Assembly: GCA_016124735.1 (NCBI GenBank)
Contig: WGMZ01000014.1
Span: forward strand, 1-51,770
DNA from: Bacteroidota bacterium
Lineage (GTDB): Bacteria; Bacteroidota; Bacteroidia; UBA8524
Direction: 5' to 3'
Length of the DNA stretch: 51,770 bases
Positions 24,039-33,453 of this stretch are shown one piece after another (position 1 is the first letter of the stretch; every line of letters starts with the position of its first letter). Position numbers and translations under genes: made by a program. Below the pieces are notes generated by a model. The model was given only the letters and a program-made list of their open reading frames with translations. It was not told the DNA's origin and made no database searches.

Positions 24039-24050
24039 GTCGTATCTTTG
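24024..24050 (+). promoter_or_regulatory. Promoter (TTG-N16-TATCTTTG) for dusB
   Basis: TATCTTTG at 24043-24050 is an exact -7 match, with a -33 TTG at 24024-24026 (16-base spacing, slightly short). Its position rules out the longer upstream dusB start, because transcription would begin near 24055. The -33 lies inside the first codons of the divergent CPBP gene. Confidence 0.6.
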
Positions 24051-24068
24051 CGGTGCAATTTCGCAAAG

Positions 24069-25058
24069 TTGGTTAAAATCGGCGACATAGAGCTCGGAGA
24101 ATTTCCGATACTGCTGGCTCCCATGGAGGATGTCAGTGATCCTCCCTTCCGTTATGTATGTAAGCAGAATGGGGTGGATTTGATGTACACTGAGTTCATC
24201 AGCTCCGAAGGTCTTATTCGCGACGCGGCCAAGAGCACTCAGAAATTGGATATTTTCGAATACGAGCGCCCAATCGGAATTCAGTTGTTTGGAAGTGAGA
24301 TTGAATCCATGAAGGAGGCGGCAGAGATAGCGACTGCTGCCAAACCAAATTTAATTGATATCAACTACGGCTGTCCGGTGAAAGCAGTTGCCTGCAAAGG
24401 AGCTGGAGCGGCCCTGTTGCAGGACATTCCCAAGATGGTGGAGATGACCTCAGAAGTGGTGAAAAGCACGCATCTTCCCGTGACTGTTAAAACCCGTTTG
24501 GGTTGGGACGACAATACCAAAAATATTGTTGAGGTGGCTGAACGCCTCCAGGATATTGGGATCCAGGCACTTTCAATTCATGGAAGAACAAGAAAACAAA
24601 TGTATAAGGGAGAAGCCGACTGGACCCTGATTGCAGAAGTGAAAGACAATCCGCGCATCCATATTCCAATTTTTGGGAATGGAGATGTAGATTCTCCCCA
24701 GAAAGCGCTTGAAAACAAGAACCGCTTTGGAGTGGATGGTATTATGATTGGCCGGGCGTCTATTGGAAATCCCTGGATATTCAGAGAAATTAAACACTAT
24801 TTGAAAACGGGGGAGATTCTGGCTGGCCCAAGCATGGAAGAACGGATTGAATCATGTAGAAAACATTTTGATAAAAGTTTGGAGTGGAAAGGCCCTCGTG
24901 CCGGAGTATTTGAAATGCGCAGGCATTATTCCAATTATTTCAAAGGGCTGGACCATTTTAAAAATTTCCGTACCGCATTGGTTACCTCAGATACAGCAGA
25001 GGAAGTATATGAAGTGATGGAAAAAATAAATGAACATTATTTGCAGCTTGCAGATTAA
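24069..25058 (+). CDS. dusB: tRNA-dihydrouridine synthase (DusB type)
   Basis: About 329 residues from TTG 24069, immediately before VKIGDIELGEFPILLAPMED, where the family normally begins. The frame is open upstream to 23970, but that stretch precedes the promoter and overlaps the divergent gene. DusB is an FMN enzyme reducing uridine to dihydrouridine in tRNA D-loops. Visible: APMEDVSDPPFR, the catalytic Cys in DINYGCPVKAV, CKGAGAALL, SIHGRTRKQMYKG and the FMN-phosphate segment GVDGIMIGRASIGNPW. The C-terminal helical tRNA-binding domain carries EMRRHYSNYFKGL. Confidence 0.93.
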   Translation: MVKIGDIELGEFPILLAPMEDVSDPPFRYVCKQNGVDLMYTEFISSEGLIRDAAKSTQKLDIFEYERPIGIQLFGSEIESMKEAAEIATAAKPNLIDINYGCPVKAVACKGAGAALLQDIPKMVEMTSEVVKSTHLPVTVKTRLGWDDNTKNIVEVAERLQDIGIQALSIHGRTRKQMYKGEADWTLIAEVKDNPRIHIPIFGNGDVDSPQKALENKNRFGVDGIMIGRASIGNPWIFREIKHYLKTGEILAGPSMEERIESCRKHFDKSLEWKGPRAGVFEMRRHYSNYFKGLDHFKNFRTALVTSDTAEEVYEVMEKINEHYLQLAD

Positions 25059-25107
25059 ATAGGTTGTCAATGCTTTAGCGCTGCGATCAAACAAGATAAA
25101 TTCATCA

Positions 25108-27618
25108 ATGAAAAAAACGCTTTTGATTCTATTTCCGATGCTGGCCATCGGAATTTTTATTTCTTACCATTATAACCTTTCAATTTTTAATTCGGACAGT
25201 TTTGAATACGATGAATTTGAGGAAGAAGAGGAAGAGGGTCCGGGATACTTTGATTTTATCAGAGAAATCAAAGGAGTGGCTCCGGATAATATCGTAAATA
25301 TCTGGGCCAGTCAGGTTCGCGAAAATAAGAATGGCACACTGATGCTCGATTCGGTAAAAGAGTTGGGACCCTATAATGTTGGCGGTAGAATTCGGGCCCT
25401 GGTTTTGGACCAATCGAATCCCGATAGAATATTCGTTGGAGGAATTTCCGGTGGAGTATGGGTTTCAGAACAATCTGGCAAAGCCTGGACGAATCTTAAT
25501 GACCATGAGATTACTTTGAATGTTTCCTATTTGACACAAAGCCCCTTAAATCCGGATGTACTCTATTATTGTACAGGAGAATCTTCGGGTAACTCAAGTG
25601 CTGCCCCGGGTGCAGGAATTTTCAGGTCTGGCGACCATGGCAAAACCTTTTCACAATTGCCTTCAACGGCAAACGGAACATTTGATTATGCCTGGAGAAT
25701 TGCATGCAGTCCGGTCGATAGCCATACCGTGTATGTGGCTTTAAATTACGGCGGACTCTATCGATCTAAAGATGATGGAAAAACTTTTGAGAAGGTAGTG
25801 TTTACTTCGAATCCGGTTCAGGATCTGGAATTGTTTGATGATGGCAGCGTACTGATTAGCATCAAAAAACAAGGTGTTTATAAGAGCCCGAATGGCGATG
25901 ACGGAACCTGGACTCTTTTGAACAGCGGATTGCCATCAGGCTCTTCATACGGTCGCATTGAATTGGCCTACTGTGAGTCGCAGCCCAATATTATTTATGC
26001 AGCGGTGTCGAGCAGTTCGGATAATTCGCTGTATGGCTTATACCGCAGTAATAATGGAGGGACAAGTTGGACGGCAACTAGCAGCAACCCAGCTTCAAAA
26101 GGTGGACAATTTCCCTACACCTGGTATTGCCTTGCCATGGATGTCAATCAAAATAATCCCGATCAGGTAATTATCGGGGCGGTAAATTTGATTTATTCCA
26201 ATGATGGAGGAAGCACCTGGATCAAGGCAGGAAACTCGCATTCTGATTATCATGTGATGAAGGAACATCCATCCAAGCCGGGTAAAATTTACATAGGCAA
26301 TGATGGTGGATTTTATGAATACGATTGGTCCGGATTAAACAGTTTTGTTGATCTGAATTGGGGATTAAATATCACGCAATTTTATGCCGGAGCATATTCC
26401 CCAAGCGGCCTCACTGTAATGGCCGGGGCACAGGACAATGGTACCAAATATTCGCTGAATGGTAACGAAACCTTTTTGACCGCGTATGGGGCTGACGGTG
26501 CATATACGCAAATCAGCCAGCAGGACCCGAGTATTGCGTATGTTTCTTACCAGAATGGAATGATATACCGGGTAGATGAGTTTGGTACTGTCAATCAGAC
26601 TACTACAAAAATTACGAAGCAGATGGATGCCGATCAGAATAATAGCATCGATGATGGCGCCTGGTTTATCAATCCATTTGATATTAATATGCAGGATGGG
26701 GAAATGTTGTTTTTTCCAACGAAGAAGAAACTGTACAGGTCCATTAATGGCGGGGGCTCGTATGAACCCATCACCAACAATTTAGACCTTGGAGCAATAC
26801 AACCCTTTTGCGTGGGGGTAAGCAACCAAAAGAACCCTTCAGTTTATGTAGGCGGGGGGAACTCTTTGTTCTACCGTATACCGAATGCGGGAACAGTAAA
26901 TCCGGGTAAAGAGGTTAATCTGAGAACTTTTGTTCCGAGAACCTTGTACAGCAGTTTTCTTGGTTGCATTCGGGTGAGCCCGGTGAACCATAGCGTTTTG
27001 TATTTGGGTTATACGAATTATTCTGCTGTTTCCAGGATATGGAAAGTGACGGAAGCGGATTCTGATACTCCTGTTTTTGTAGATATCAGCGGGAACCTGC
27101 CAACAAATATGCCTGTGAATTGGGTGGAAGTGGATCCTGCCTCAAATGATTCTGTCTTGTTTGCCGGCACAGACCGGGGCCTGTTTTATACTTCCGACGG
27201 AGGGCAAACCTGGTATCAGGATGAACGTATCCCGAATGTGGTGGTCGATATGCTCCGGTTGAGAATGAGCGACCGGCGACTCTTTATTTATACCCACGGA
27301 AGAGGAATATTCACAGGTCTGGTGAAGCCTCGGAACAAATCGTTACCTCCTTATGATGTACTGGGAATTGCGCAAGTGCGGTCGGATGAGATAGTAATAT
27401 ATCCGAACCCGGCGCAAAACCAGGTTCATATCAAATGGACATCAAATAATGGGGATAGCCGAAAAGTTGAAATCTATTCCATGCAAGGCAAATTGGTTTA
27501 CAGTGGACACCTCAGCAACGATGGCCAGATTGAAACTGCCAATTGGAAGCCTGGAATTTATTTAATCAAGGCAGAAGGAATGGAAACCCGCAAACTGCAG
27601 GTACGGAATGCAAACTAG
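25108..27618 (+). CDS. Secreted BNR/sortilin-repeat protein with T9SS type A sorting domain
   Basis: 836 residues. An N-terminal hydrophobic signal or anchor (KTLLILFPMLAIGIFISY) is followed by an acidic stretch and then beta-propeller repeats of the BNR/VPS10 type: GGVWVSEQSGKAWTNL, GIFRSGDHGKTFSQL, GLYRSNNGGTSWTA, IYSNDGGSTWIKAG and LFYTSDGGQTWYQD. The last ~80 residues are a type A sorting domain (VIYPNPAQNQVHIKW, VEIYSMQGKLVY, WKPGIYLIKAEG). It should be exported by the T9SS and displayed or released. Ligand or substrate is unknown; such propellers occur in glycan-active and adhesive proteins. It overlaps the convergent response regulator gene by four bases. Confidence 0.92.
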   Translation: MKKTLLILFPMLAIGIFISYHYNLSIFNSDSFEYDEFEEEEEEGPGYFDFIREIKGVAPDNIVNIWASQVRENKNGTLMLDSVKELGPYNVGGRIRALVLDQSNPDRIFVGGISGGVWVSEQSGKAWTNLNDHEITLNVSYLTQSPLNPDVLYYCTGESSGNSSAAPGAGIFRSGDHGKTFSQLPSTANGTFDYAWRIACSPVDSHTVYVALNYGGLYRSKDDGKTFEKVVFTSNPVQDLELFDDGSVLISIKKQGVYKSPNGDDGTWTLLNSGLPSGSSYGRIELAYCESQPNIIYAAVSSSSDNSLYGLYRSNNGGTSWTATSSNPASKGGQFPYTWYCLAMDVNQNNPDQVIIGAVNLIYSNDGGSTWIKAGNSHSDYHVMKEHPSKPGKIYIGNDGGFYEYDWSGLNSFVDLNWGLNITQFYAGAYSPSGLTVMAGAQDNGTKYSLNGNETFLTAYGADGAYTQISQQDPSIAYVSYQNGMIYRVDEFGTVNQTTTKITKQMDADQNNSIDDGAWFINPFDINMQDGEMLFFPTKKKLYRSINGGGSYEPITNNLDLGAIQPFCVGVSNQKNPSVYVGGGNSLFYRIPNAGTVNPGKEVNLRTFVPRTLYSSFLGCIRVSPVNHSVLYLGYTNYSAVSRIWKVTEADSDTPVFVDISGNLPTNMPVNWVEVDPASNDSVLFAGTDRGLFYTSDGGQTWYQDERIPNVVVDMLRLRMSDRRLFIYTHGRGIFTGLVKPRNKSLPPYDVLGIAQVRSDEIVIYPNPAQNQVHIKWTSNNGDSRKVEIYSMQGKLVYSGHLSNDGQIETANWKPGIYLIKAEGMETRKLQVRNAN

Positions 27619-28358
27619 TGCATGTTCTTGATTTTGCTTGGCGGAACTCCGAAGTATTCCTTATAACTGTTACTGAAGTAGCTGAGGCTGTTAAAGCCAA
27701 CTGCAAGGGCAATTTCGCTGAGAAAGCCAGCGTCTTGCTGAATCAGTTGACGGGCTCTTTCCAGCCGGAATTCACGAATGAGCTGGGACGTTGTTTTGCC
27801 GGTCAAGACCTTTATTTTTTTCTGAATAGAAGACCGGCTGTAGCCTATTTCGCGCGCCAAATCGTCGATGGAAAAATTGAAGTTGTCGATGTTCTTTTCC
27901 ACTGCAGTAATCACTTTGCGTAGGAACACGTCATCTTTTGATTCCACATCTTTTTGGGTGGGAGCAATTTTAATCTTTTGAAGAATTCTTCTTCGGTTGG
28001 CTATGGCACTTTGAACACGAGCCAAAAGCTCTTCAAATTCGAAGGGTTTTGTTACATAGTCGTCTGCGCCAATTTTTAAACCTTTGATTTTACTTTCAAG
28101 CATGCTTTTCGCGGTCAGCATTATGACTGGAATATGCATGGTGCGCGCATCATTTTTGGCAGCTTCAAGAAATTCAAAGCCATCCATTACCGGCATAATG
28201 ACGTCAGAGATAATTACATCGGGAATGATTTCCCTTGCTTTTTCATATCCCACATTTCCATTTTCTGCCGTGAATACCGTGAAACTCCGGTTTTCGAACA
28301 GCTCAGAGAGATTCTCTCTGATGTCCAATTCATCTTCAATCAGTAATATGCGATCCAT
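27615..28358 (-). CDS. Response regulator, receiver plus AraC-type HTH
   Basis: 247 residues. The receiver (1-120) has E8-D9 and phosphoacceptor D52 in IISDVIMPVMDG, the switch Thr in MLTAKS and Lys in YVTKPFEF. After a linker, an AraC/XylS DNA-binding domain (~145-245) carries IDDLAREIGYSRSSIQKKIK and the second HTH SEIALAVGFNSLSYFSNSYKEYFGVPPSK. It is five bases downstream of the PAS/GAF kinase gene, so the two are a cognate pair. Target promoters are not identifiable here, though the neighbouring T9SS protein gene is one candidate. Confidence 0.94.
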   Translation of the reverse strand: MDRILLIEDELDIRENLSELFENRSFTVFTAENGNVGYEKAREIIPDVIISDVIMPVMDGFEFLEAAKNDARTMHIPVIMLTAKSMLESKIKGLKIGADDYVTKPFEFEELLARVQSAIANRRRILQKIKIAPTQKDVESKDDVFLRKVITAVEKNIDNFNFSIDDLAREIGYSRSSIQKKIKVLTGKTTSQLIREFRLERARQLIQQDAGFLSEIALAVGFNSLSYFSNSYKEYFGVPPSKIKNMH

Positions 28359-28363
28359 GGTAC

Positions 28364-31123
28364 TTAGTTTAGTGGAAGCCTCACAATAACTTCCGTTTTT
28401 TGGTTAAGTTGACTGTTGATTTGGATGGTTCCTTTATGCAATTCTACAAATTCTTTTGTAATCACAAGTCCTAATCCTGTTCCTGGCACCTCAATGGCGT
28501 TCTTTGCCCGGTAAAACGACTGGAAGATACGATTAATATCTTCTTGAGGTATTCCAATTCCAAAATCGCGTACCAACATAGAAACTTCCCTATCTTCGAA
28601 TTCAAGAATTAATTGTGGATTTGCTTTCCCCCTCGAATATTTAAATGCATTCGCGATCAGATTGATGACTACGTGGGCCAGTAGGTTTCCGTCGAAGAGA
28701 ACGGGAATTGATTTTCCAATCAACTGCATGTCAATTGTTCTTCCATCTTTTTCGGAGCCGAAATGTTCGGCTATGAGCTCTTCGCAGAATTTCACCAAAT
28801 CGTGAGGAATGGCGTGAAATGGCGTTTTCCCTGCATCGAATTTTCCAAGAATCAACACATCGTTCATCAATCGGGTTACCCTTTCTATTTGGTCTTTGGT
28901 CCGGCTGAAATGTTTATCCATCTTCTGCTTTTGCTCCGCAGGTGTTTCTTTGCTGTATTCCTCCAGAAGTTGAATACTGGAGCGAATTGTGGTGAGTGGC
29001 GTCCTGAACTCATGAGAAGCCATGCTGATAAAGTTCGACTTCAATTCATTCAATTCCTTTTGTTTGTCGAGGGAAGTTTTCAGGTTCTGTTCAGCTTCTT
29101 TAAAAGCCGAGATATCGCGTGTGGTGGACTGAATAATAAAACGGTCCTCATTTTCTGTATATACCAGAGAACGAACTGTTTCGAGCCAGACCTGTTCACC
29201 TTTCACCGTGTAAAATGGGTAGCTCATCCTGTTATTGGTAGACGCGTCGAACAAATCCCTTTCCCAGGCAGTTCCTTTCAAAGCTTTTTCATTCCAAATT
29301 TGTCTTGGCGTTTTGCCCAGCATGTCATCCTGAGTGAGTCCAAGGATGTTGTATGCCGAAGGAGAAACAAATATGAATTTTCCCTTTTCATCCTGAAGCG
29401 TCACCATGTCGGAGATATTTTCTGAAATGAGCCGGTAGCGTATCTCACTTTCTTTCAGCTTTTGCTCTGTAATTTGCCTTTGGCTGACGTCGATAATCGT
29501 TCCGAGTACATAAGTGGGAGAATCTTTTTTGGCAATGCTGCGTGCATAGATCTCAGCCCACTTAAGGGTTTTATTCTTATCTGGAATCCGTACCAAACAA
29601 TTCAGGTAGGTATTGGGGTTATCGAATAAATGGGTAAGCATTGCATCGAATTTGAATTGATCTGGTTGGAAGAGATGCTCCCTCAAAGTACTGCCCAAAG
29701 TTTTGTTTGCGTCGATTTTGCTGATCAGGTTCCAGCCCTGACTCAAAAATTCTATTTTACCTTTTTTATTTAGTTGAAAGACGACTTCCCTCAGGTTATC
29801 GACCAGTTCTTTGTATTTTTCTTTGCTCTCAGCTATTTGTTTTTCAAAGGTTTTTTCAAGCGTAATATTCGTGCTTGAGCCCGATATACGGATGGTATTT
29901 CCGCTCATATCAAAGGCTGGCCTCGCGCTCACTCTTATCCAAATGAGGTTCTTGTTTTTATGGAGCAGACGAAGTTCAAAGTCGCGGATAGCGTTTCCGG
30001 TGCTAATAATGTATTGCAGGCCTTTGAATATTTTGTAATAGTCTCTTGGATGAAGAAATAGCTTCAAATCATCAATGGAACCTTCGAACTCATCTTCCGA
30101 GAAACCTATCATCTCCATAAACTGAGGAGAATAGTAGATCTTCTCTTTGCGAACATCGTAATCCCATAAACTATCTTTTGAACCGCGTATCGCTGATTCA
30201 AGTTGAATATTTTTCTTTTCCAGTTCGCTGCTTAGTTGTTCATTGTTCAGAACAGATGATAAGCTGTTTGTGAGCAATCGCAGGCTGGCTATTTCCTGTT
30301 CATCCCATTCCCGTGGTTCGTCGCAGTCATCAAAGCCCATAAAACCCCAGAGCGTGCCGTCTTTAAAAATGGGCAGGCAAATAAACGACTGTATTTTTCG
30401 GCTTTCCAGATATTTTCTTGAGTTGTCTTTGAGGGTTTTTTGCGTTTTGGAGTAAGGCTTGTCTTGTAAAAGGGTCTCGTAAAATTCCGGGAATATTGTA
30501 TAGTTAATCATGCCAACCCGCTCCTCATCTTCTATCCCCTCGAACCGCGACCATTGGGCCACTAAAGATGCGTATACCTCATCGGAATCGGGTAGCTGTA
30601 TGCTTTCAAAAATATAGCAACGGTCGGCCTGAACAGCGTTGCCCAGAGTCATTGCAACACGCTCCATGCTTTGGGAAAAGTTTTTCCCGGATATTAACTC
30701 TGTAGTTGACTCACTGGAAGCTTTTAAAAGTTGACCCTGGCGAAAAATTCTTCTACGGGCTTCATTGGTTTCGGTAAAATAAAGGATAATCAGCTTTTCA
30801 CCAGCCGTTTGTATCATGCTGGCTTTTACTTTAAGAACGATCTCATCGCCTTTGTTGTTGTGTAAAATAGCATAGGAATCCCACTCACCTGATTTCTGAA
30901 TCGAATCAACTATTTGCTGCCAATTGTCCTCGCTGACAAAGCGTTGAGATAATTTTTCATTTCCTTTCCAGCCATCGCAAAAGTAATCGGTAAAAGCCGT
31001 GTTCAGGAATACACTTTCGCTATTGTATTGGCATAAGGCAATGGGCAGTGTAGATTGCTCAAGAACTTCCTGATAGGTCAGGGAAAAAGTTGCTTCACTG
31101 CTTTGTAGGGATTCCTTGGGCAT
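28364..31123 (-). CDS. Multi-PAS/GAF soluble sensor histidine kinase
   Basis: 919 residues without signal peptide or membrane spans, so a cytosolic sensor. Approximate order: PAS (10-125), GAF (140-295; QADRCYIFESIQ, SFICLPIFKDGTLWGFMGFDD), three further PAS/PAC units (305-430, 440-560, 565-690), HisKA with NFISMASHEFRTPLTT (H704), and a HATPase with NLIANAFKY, RDFGIGIP and GTGLGLVIT. The GAF and PAS units may bind small ligands, haem or flavin; no cofactor motif stands out. Its partner is the AraC-type regulator just downstream. A perfect minus-strand TAAATTTG (31135-31128) ends only four bases before ATG 31123, suggesting a very short or absent leader. Confidence 0.94.
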   Translation of the reverse strand: MPKESLQSSEATFSLTYQEVLEQSTLPIALCQYNSESVFLNTAFTDYFCDGWKGNEKLSQRFVSEDNWQQIVDSIQKSGEWDSYAILHNNKGDEIVLKVKASMIQTAGEKLIILYFTETNEARRRIFRQGQLLKASSESTTELISGKNFSQSMERVAMTLGNAVQADRCYIFESIQLPDSDEVYASLVAQWSRFEGIEDEERVGMINYTIFPEFYETLLQDKPYSKTQKTLKDNSRKYLESRKIQSFICLPIFKDGTLWGFMGFDDCDEPREWDEQEIASLRLLTNSLSSVLNNEQLSSELEKKNIQLESAIRGSKDSLWDYDVRKEKIYYSPQFMEMIGFSEDEFEGSIDDLKLFLHPRDYYKIFKGLQYIISTGNAIRDFELRLLHKNKNLIWIRVSARPAFDMSGNTIRISGSSTNITLEKTFEKQIAESKEKYKELVDNLREVVFQLNKKGKIEFLSQGWNLISKIDANKTLGSTLREHLFQPDQFKFDAMLTHLFDNPNTYLNCLVRIPDKNKTLKWAEIYARSIAKKDSPTYVLGTIIDVSQRQITEQKLKESEIRYRLISENISDMVTLQDEKGKFIFVSPSAYNILGLTQDDMLGKTPRQIWNEKALKGTAWERDLFDASTNNRMSYPFYTVKGEQVWLETVRSLVYTENEDRFIIQSTTRDISAFKEAEQNLKTSLDKQKELNELKSNFISMASHEFRTPLTTIRSSIQLLEEYSKETPAEQKQKMDKHFSRTKDQIERVTRLMNDVLILGKFDAGKTPFHAIPHDLVKFCEELIAEHFGSEKDGRTIDMQLIGKSIPVLFDGNLLAHVVINLIANAFKYSRGKANPQLILEFEDREVSMLVRDFGIGIPQEDINRIFQSFYRAKNAIEVPGTGLGLVITKEFVELHKGTIQINSQLNQKTEVIVRLPLN

Positions 31124-31127
31124 AATT

Positions 31128-31135
31128 CAAATTTA
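31128..31135 (-). promoter_or_regulatory. -7 element (TAAATTTG) for the PAS/GAF kinase gene
   Basis: Plus-strand CAAATTTA is TAAATTTG on the minus strand. It is so near ATG 31123 that the transcript would be close to leaderless. No -33 TTG is seen at the proper distance. Confidence 0.35.
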
Positions 31136-31170
31136 AGAAACGCATTGAAGTACGCAGCATGTTCCTTGCT

Positions 31171-31178
31171 TATATTTG
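31171..31178 (+). promoter_or_regulatory. -7 element (TATATTTG) for pssA
   Basis: An exact TAnnTTTG match eight bases before ATG 31186. It lies within the longer open frame from 31159 and therefore supports the 31186 start. A TTG at 31145-31147 is a poorly spaced -33 candidate. Confidence 0.5.
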
Positions 31179-31185
31179 CCAACGA

Positions 31186-31905
31186 ATGAAATTCCTCCCA
31201 CATATAATCACTTCGGGTAATTTGTTCTGTGGCGTGTTAGCTTTGGTATTGATTGCTGAGGACGCACTTATCGCCGCTACCTGGTGCATTTTTATTGCCG
31301 GGTTTCTGGATTTTCTGGATGGATTTGTTGCGCGGATGCTCAAGGTAAGTGGAGAATTTGGTAAACAGCTCGATTCGCTGGCAGATGTGGTAACTTTTGG
31401 TGTGGTTCCCGGATTTTTGCTGTTCCGTATTTCGGATCATCTGAACAAATGGCCTTTCGACATGCACGCACCTGTTTGGGTGGTATATGTCCCTCTGCTC
31501 ATTGCTGTATTTTCGGCACTCCGCTTGGCTAAATTCAATTTGGACATGCGCCAAAGCAATGGTTTCATTGGGGTGCCTACTCCGGCCAATGCATTTTGGT
31601 TGGCAGGCTTGCCTTACCTGATCGAAGACCATCAGGATTGGTTGCAGAAAGGATTTATTACCCCCTGGGTATTGGCTGGAATTGCGGTGCTGTCCTGTCT
31701 TTTATTGGTCTCTGAGCTGTCTCTTCTGTCTTTTAAAGTGAAGTCTTTCGCTTTTTCCCGAGCCTGGCCACAGTACTTATTGCTTACCAGTGTGGTATTC
31801 AGCCTGATTGTATTTAAATTTGCAGGATTAGTGGCACTTTTGCCGCTTTATTTATTTTTTTCATTGATTGATAAGAAACTGAATACGAATGAAATACCTG
31901 GTTGA
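31186..31905 (+). CDS. pssA: CDP-diacylglycerol-serine O-phosphatidyltransferase
   Basis: 239 residues from ATG 31186, which begins KFLPHIITSGNLFCG, the usual family N-terminus. The frame opens nine codons earlier, but the promoter element at 31171 argues against that. PssA condenses CDP-diacylglycerol with serine to phosphatidylserine, the precursor of phosphatidylethanolamine. The CDP-alcohol transferase signature DG(x2)AR(x8)G(x3)D(x3)D is visible in LDGFVARMLKV and GKQLDSLADVV. There are about seven membrane spans. The end overlaps purS by 17 bases. It uses the product of CdsA (22095). Confidence 0.94.
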   Translation: MKFLPHIITSGNLFCGVLALVLIAEDALIAATWCIFIAGFLDFLDGFVARMLKVSGEFGKQLDSLADVVTFGVVPGFLLFRISDHLNKWPFDMHAPVWVVYVPLLIAVFSALRLAKFNLDMRQSNGFIGVPTPANAFWLAGLPYLIEDHQDWLQKGFITPWVLAGIAVLSCLLLVSELSLLSFKVKSFAFSRAWPQYLLLTSVVFSLIVFKFAGLVALLPLYLFFSLIDKKLNTNEIPG

Positions 31906-32143
31906 AATTAATGTAATGCCTCATAAGGCACTCCTGGACCCTCAGGGTAAAGCTGTTACCAACGGTTTGAAAAGCATTGGCCTGACACAGATTGATCAGG
32001 TAAGAGTGGGCAAGCGGATCACACTGGAATTGGAAGCGGATACTGCTGCCGATGCAGAAGCAATGGCGGAGAATGCCTGCAAAAAATTACTCGCCAATCA
32101 GGTGATGGAATACTTTGAAATTCACGTAGCAGAACATGCTTAA
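31889..32143 (+). CDS. purS: Phosphoribosylformylglycinamidine synthase subunit PurS
   Basis: 84 residues. KYLVEINVMPHKALLDPQGKAV and the following VRVGKRITLELE match PurS, the small subunit that bridges PurL and PurQ in the multi-subunit FGAM synthase of purine synthesis. The C-terminus NACKKLLANQVMEYFEIHV is typical. purL and purQ are not in this window, so purS is detached here and sits between a phospholipid gene and a peptidase gene, overlapping both (17 and 8 bases). Family confidence is high. Confidence 0.9.
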   Translation: MKYLVEINVMPHKALLDPQGKAVTNGLKSIGLTQIDQVRVGKRITLELEADTAADAEAMAENACKKLLANQVMEYFEIHVAEHA

Positions 32144-33398
32144 AGGGGTCCTTTGGATTCTTATTTTTTTACCTATTGCCCTTGCTGCTCAAAATGAAGC
32201 AAGGGATTTGGCCGTATTATGTAGTCCGGATTTTGCCGGAAGAGGATATGTGGATGATGGGATGAAAAAGGCCTCTTCCTACATTGCCTCAGAATTCGAA
32301 AAAGCCGGACTGGATCAGCTTAATGGTTCCTGGTTTCAAAACTTTACCATGCGGGTCAATACCTTTCCAGGTGCCATGACGGTTAAGAGCGGAGAGCGAG
32401 TATTAATCCCCGGAGAGGATTACCTGGTGAAAGCATCGAGTGCAGGCATCCATGGAAGTTTTCCTTTGGTATTTGTCAGTCTTGATATGCTTCAAACTGA
32501 TTCGGCCTTCGACGCATTAAAAGCGATGAATTTGCGGCGGAGTCTGGTGGTACTGGATACCATGAGCTTTGACAAGGAGCATATTGACAAGCGGTATAAA
32601 TTTATTGAACACAATGGATTGAGATCGGCAGGTGTGGTGATTCAATCCAAACGACGTCTTATTTGGACGGTTGCCAGAAATCAGGCGACTTATTTTTCCC
32701 TGGAAATTAAACCGGGAGCACTGAGCCGAAAAGACTCCATTTTAAGTTTGGACGTGGATGCCAAATTTGTAAATCGCTTCAAAGCGCGTAATGTTTGGGG
32801 AATGGTTAAGGGCACTGAATTTCCTGATTCCTTTTTAGTGGTAACCGCGCATTACGATCATTTGGGAATGATGGGTGAAAATACCCGTTTCCCGGGAGCC
32901 AATGATAATGCAAGTGGCACCTCCATGATGTTGGATCTGGCGCGTTATTATGCGAATCATCCACAAAAGCTAAGCATGGTTTTTATTGCGTTTGCGGCAG
33001 AAGAGGCGGGTTTGGTTGGCTCTAAATACTATACCGAACACCCTGCCTTTACGCTGGATAATATTCGGTTTTTACTCAATCTGGATTTGTTGGGCACCGG
33101 TCAGGAAGGTATCACTGCTGTTAATGCCACGCTTTTTGAAAGCGAATTTGATTTGCTGAAAGAATTGAATGATAAAGGGGGCTATTTGCCAAAAGTGGTA
33201 AGAAGAGGAAAGGCAGCAAATAGCGATCATTATTGGTTCAGCGAAAAGGGTGTACACTGCTTTTTTATTTATCAAATGGGAAGTTATGATCACTACCATG
33301 ATACGGGCGATAAACCAGAGCTCCTGCCAATGGTTGGCTATCAAAATACCATAAAGCTCGTGGAGGATTTTTTCAGCGCATTACAAAAGTCGAACTGA
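32136..33398 (+). CDS. Secreted M28 family zinc aminopeptidase
   Basis: 420 residues with a signal peptide (GVLWILIFLPIALAAQ). The catalytic M28 domain occupies the second half and carries the di-zinc ligands: AHYDHLG (His), GANDNASG (bridging Asp), AAEEAGL (Glu base and Glu ligand), LNLDLLG (Asp) and GSYDHYHDTGD (last His). Between residues ~30 and 215 lies an N-terminal region with an apical-domain-like insertion. Expected activity is hydrolysis of peptides from the N-terminus in the periplasm or outside. It follows purS with an 8-base overlap. Confidence 0.9.
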   Translation: MLKGVLWILIFLPIALAAQNEARDLAVLCSPDFAGRGYVDDGMKKASSYIASEFEKAGLDQLNGSWFQNFTMRVNTFPGAMTVKSGERVLIPGEDYLVKASSAGIHGSFPLVFVSLDMLQTDSAFDALKAMNLRRSLVVLDTMSFDKEHIDKRYKFIEHNGLRSAGVVIQSKRRLIWTVARNQATYFSLEIKPGALSRKDSILSLDVDAKFVNRFKARNVWGMVKGTEFPDSFLVVTAHYDHLGMMGENTRFPGANDNASGTSMMLDLARYYANHPQKLSMVFIAFAAEEAGLVGSKYYTEHPAFTLDNIRFLLNLDLLGTGQEGITAVNATLFESEFDLLKELNDKGGYLPKVVRRGKAANSDHYWFSEKGVHCFFIYQMGSYDHYHDTGDKPELLPMVGYQNTIKLVEDFFSALQKSN

Positions 33399-33453
33399 AC
33401 CTTCTGACATTACTGTTTATAATAATTCATCAAATCACAGTACATTAGTAGCA

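Noticed and set aside
23970-24068. 33-codon N-terminal extension of dusB
   Set aside because: The promoter lies inside it and it overlaps the CPBP gene; the conserved domain begins right after TTG 24069.
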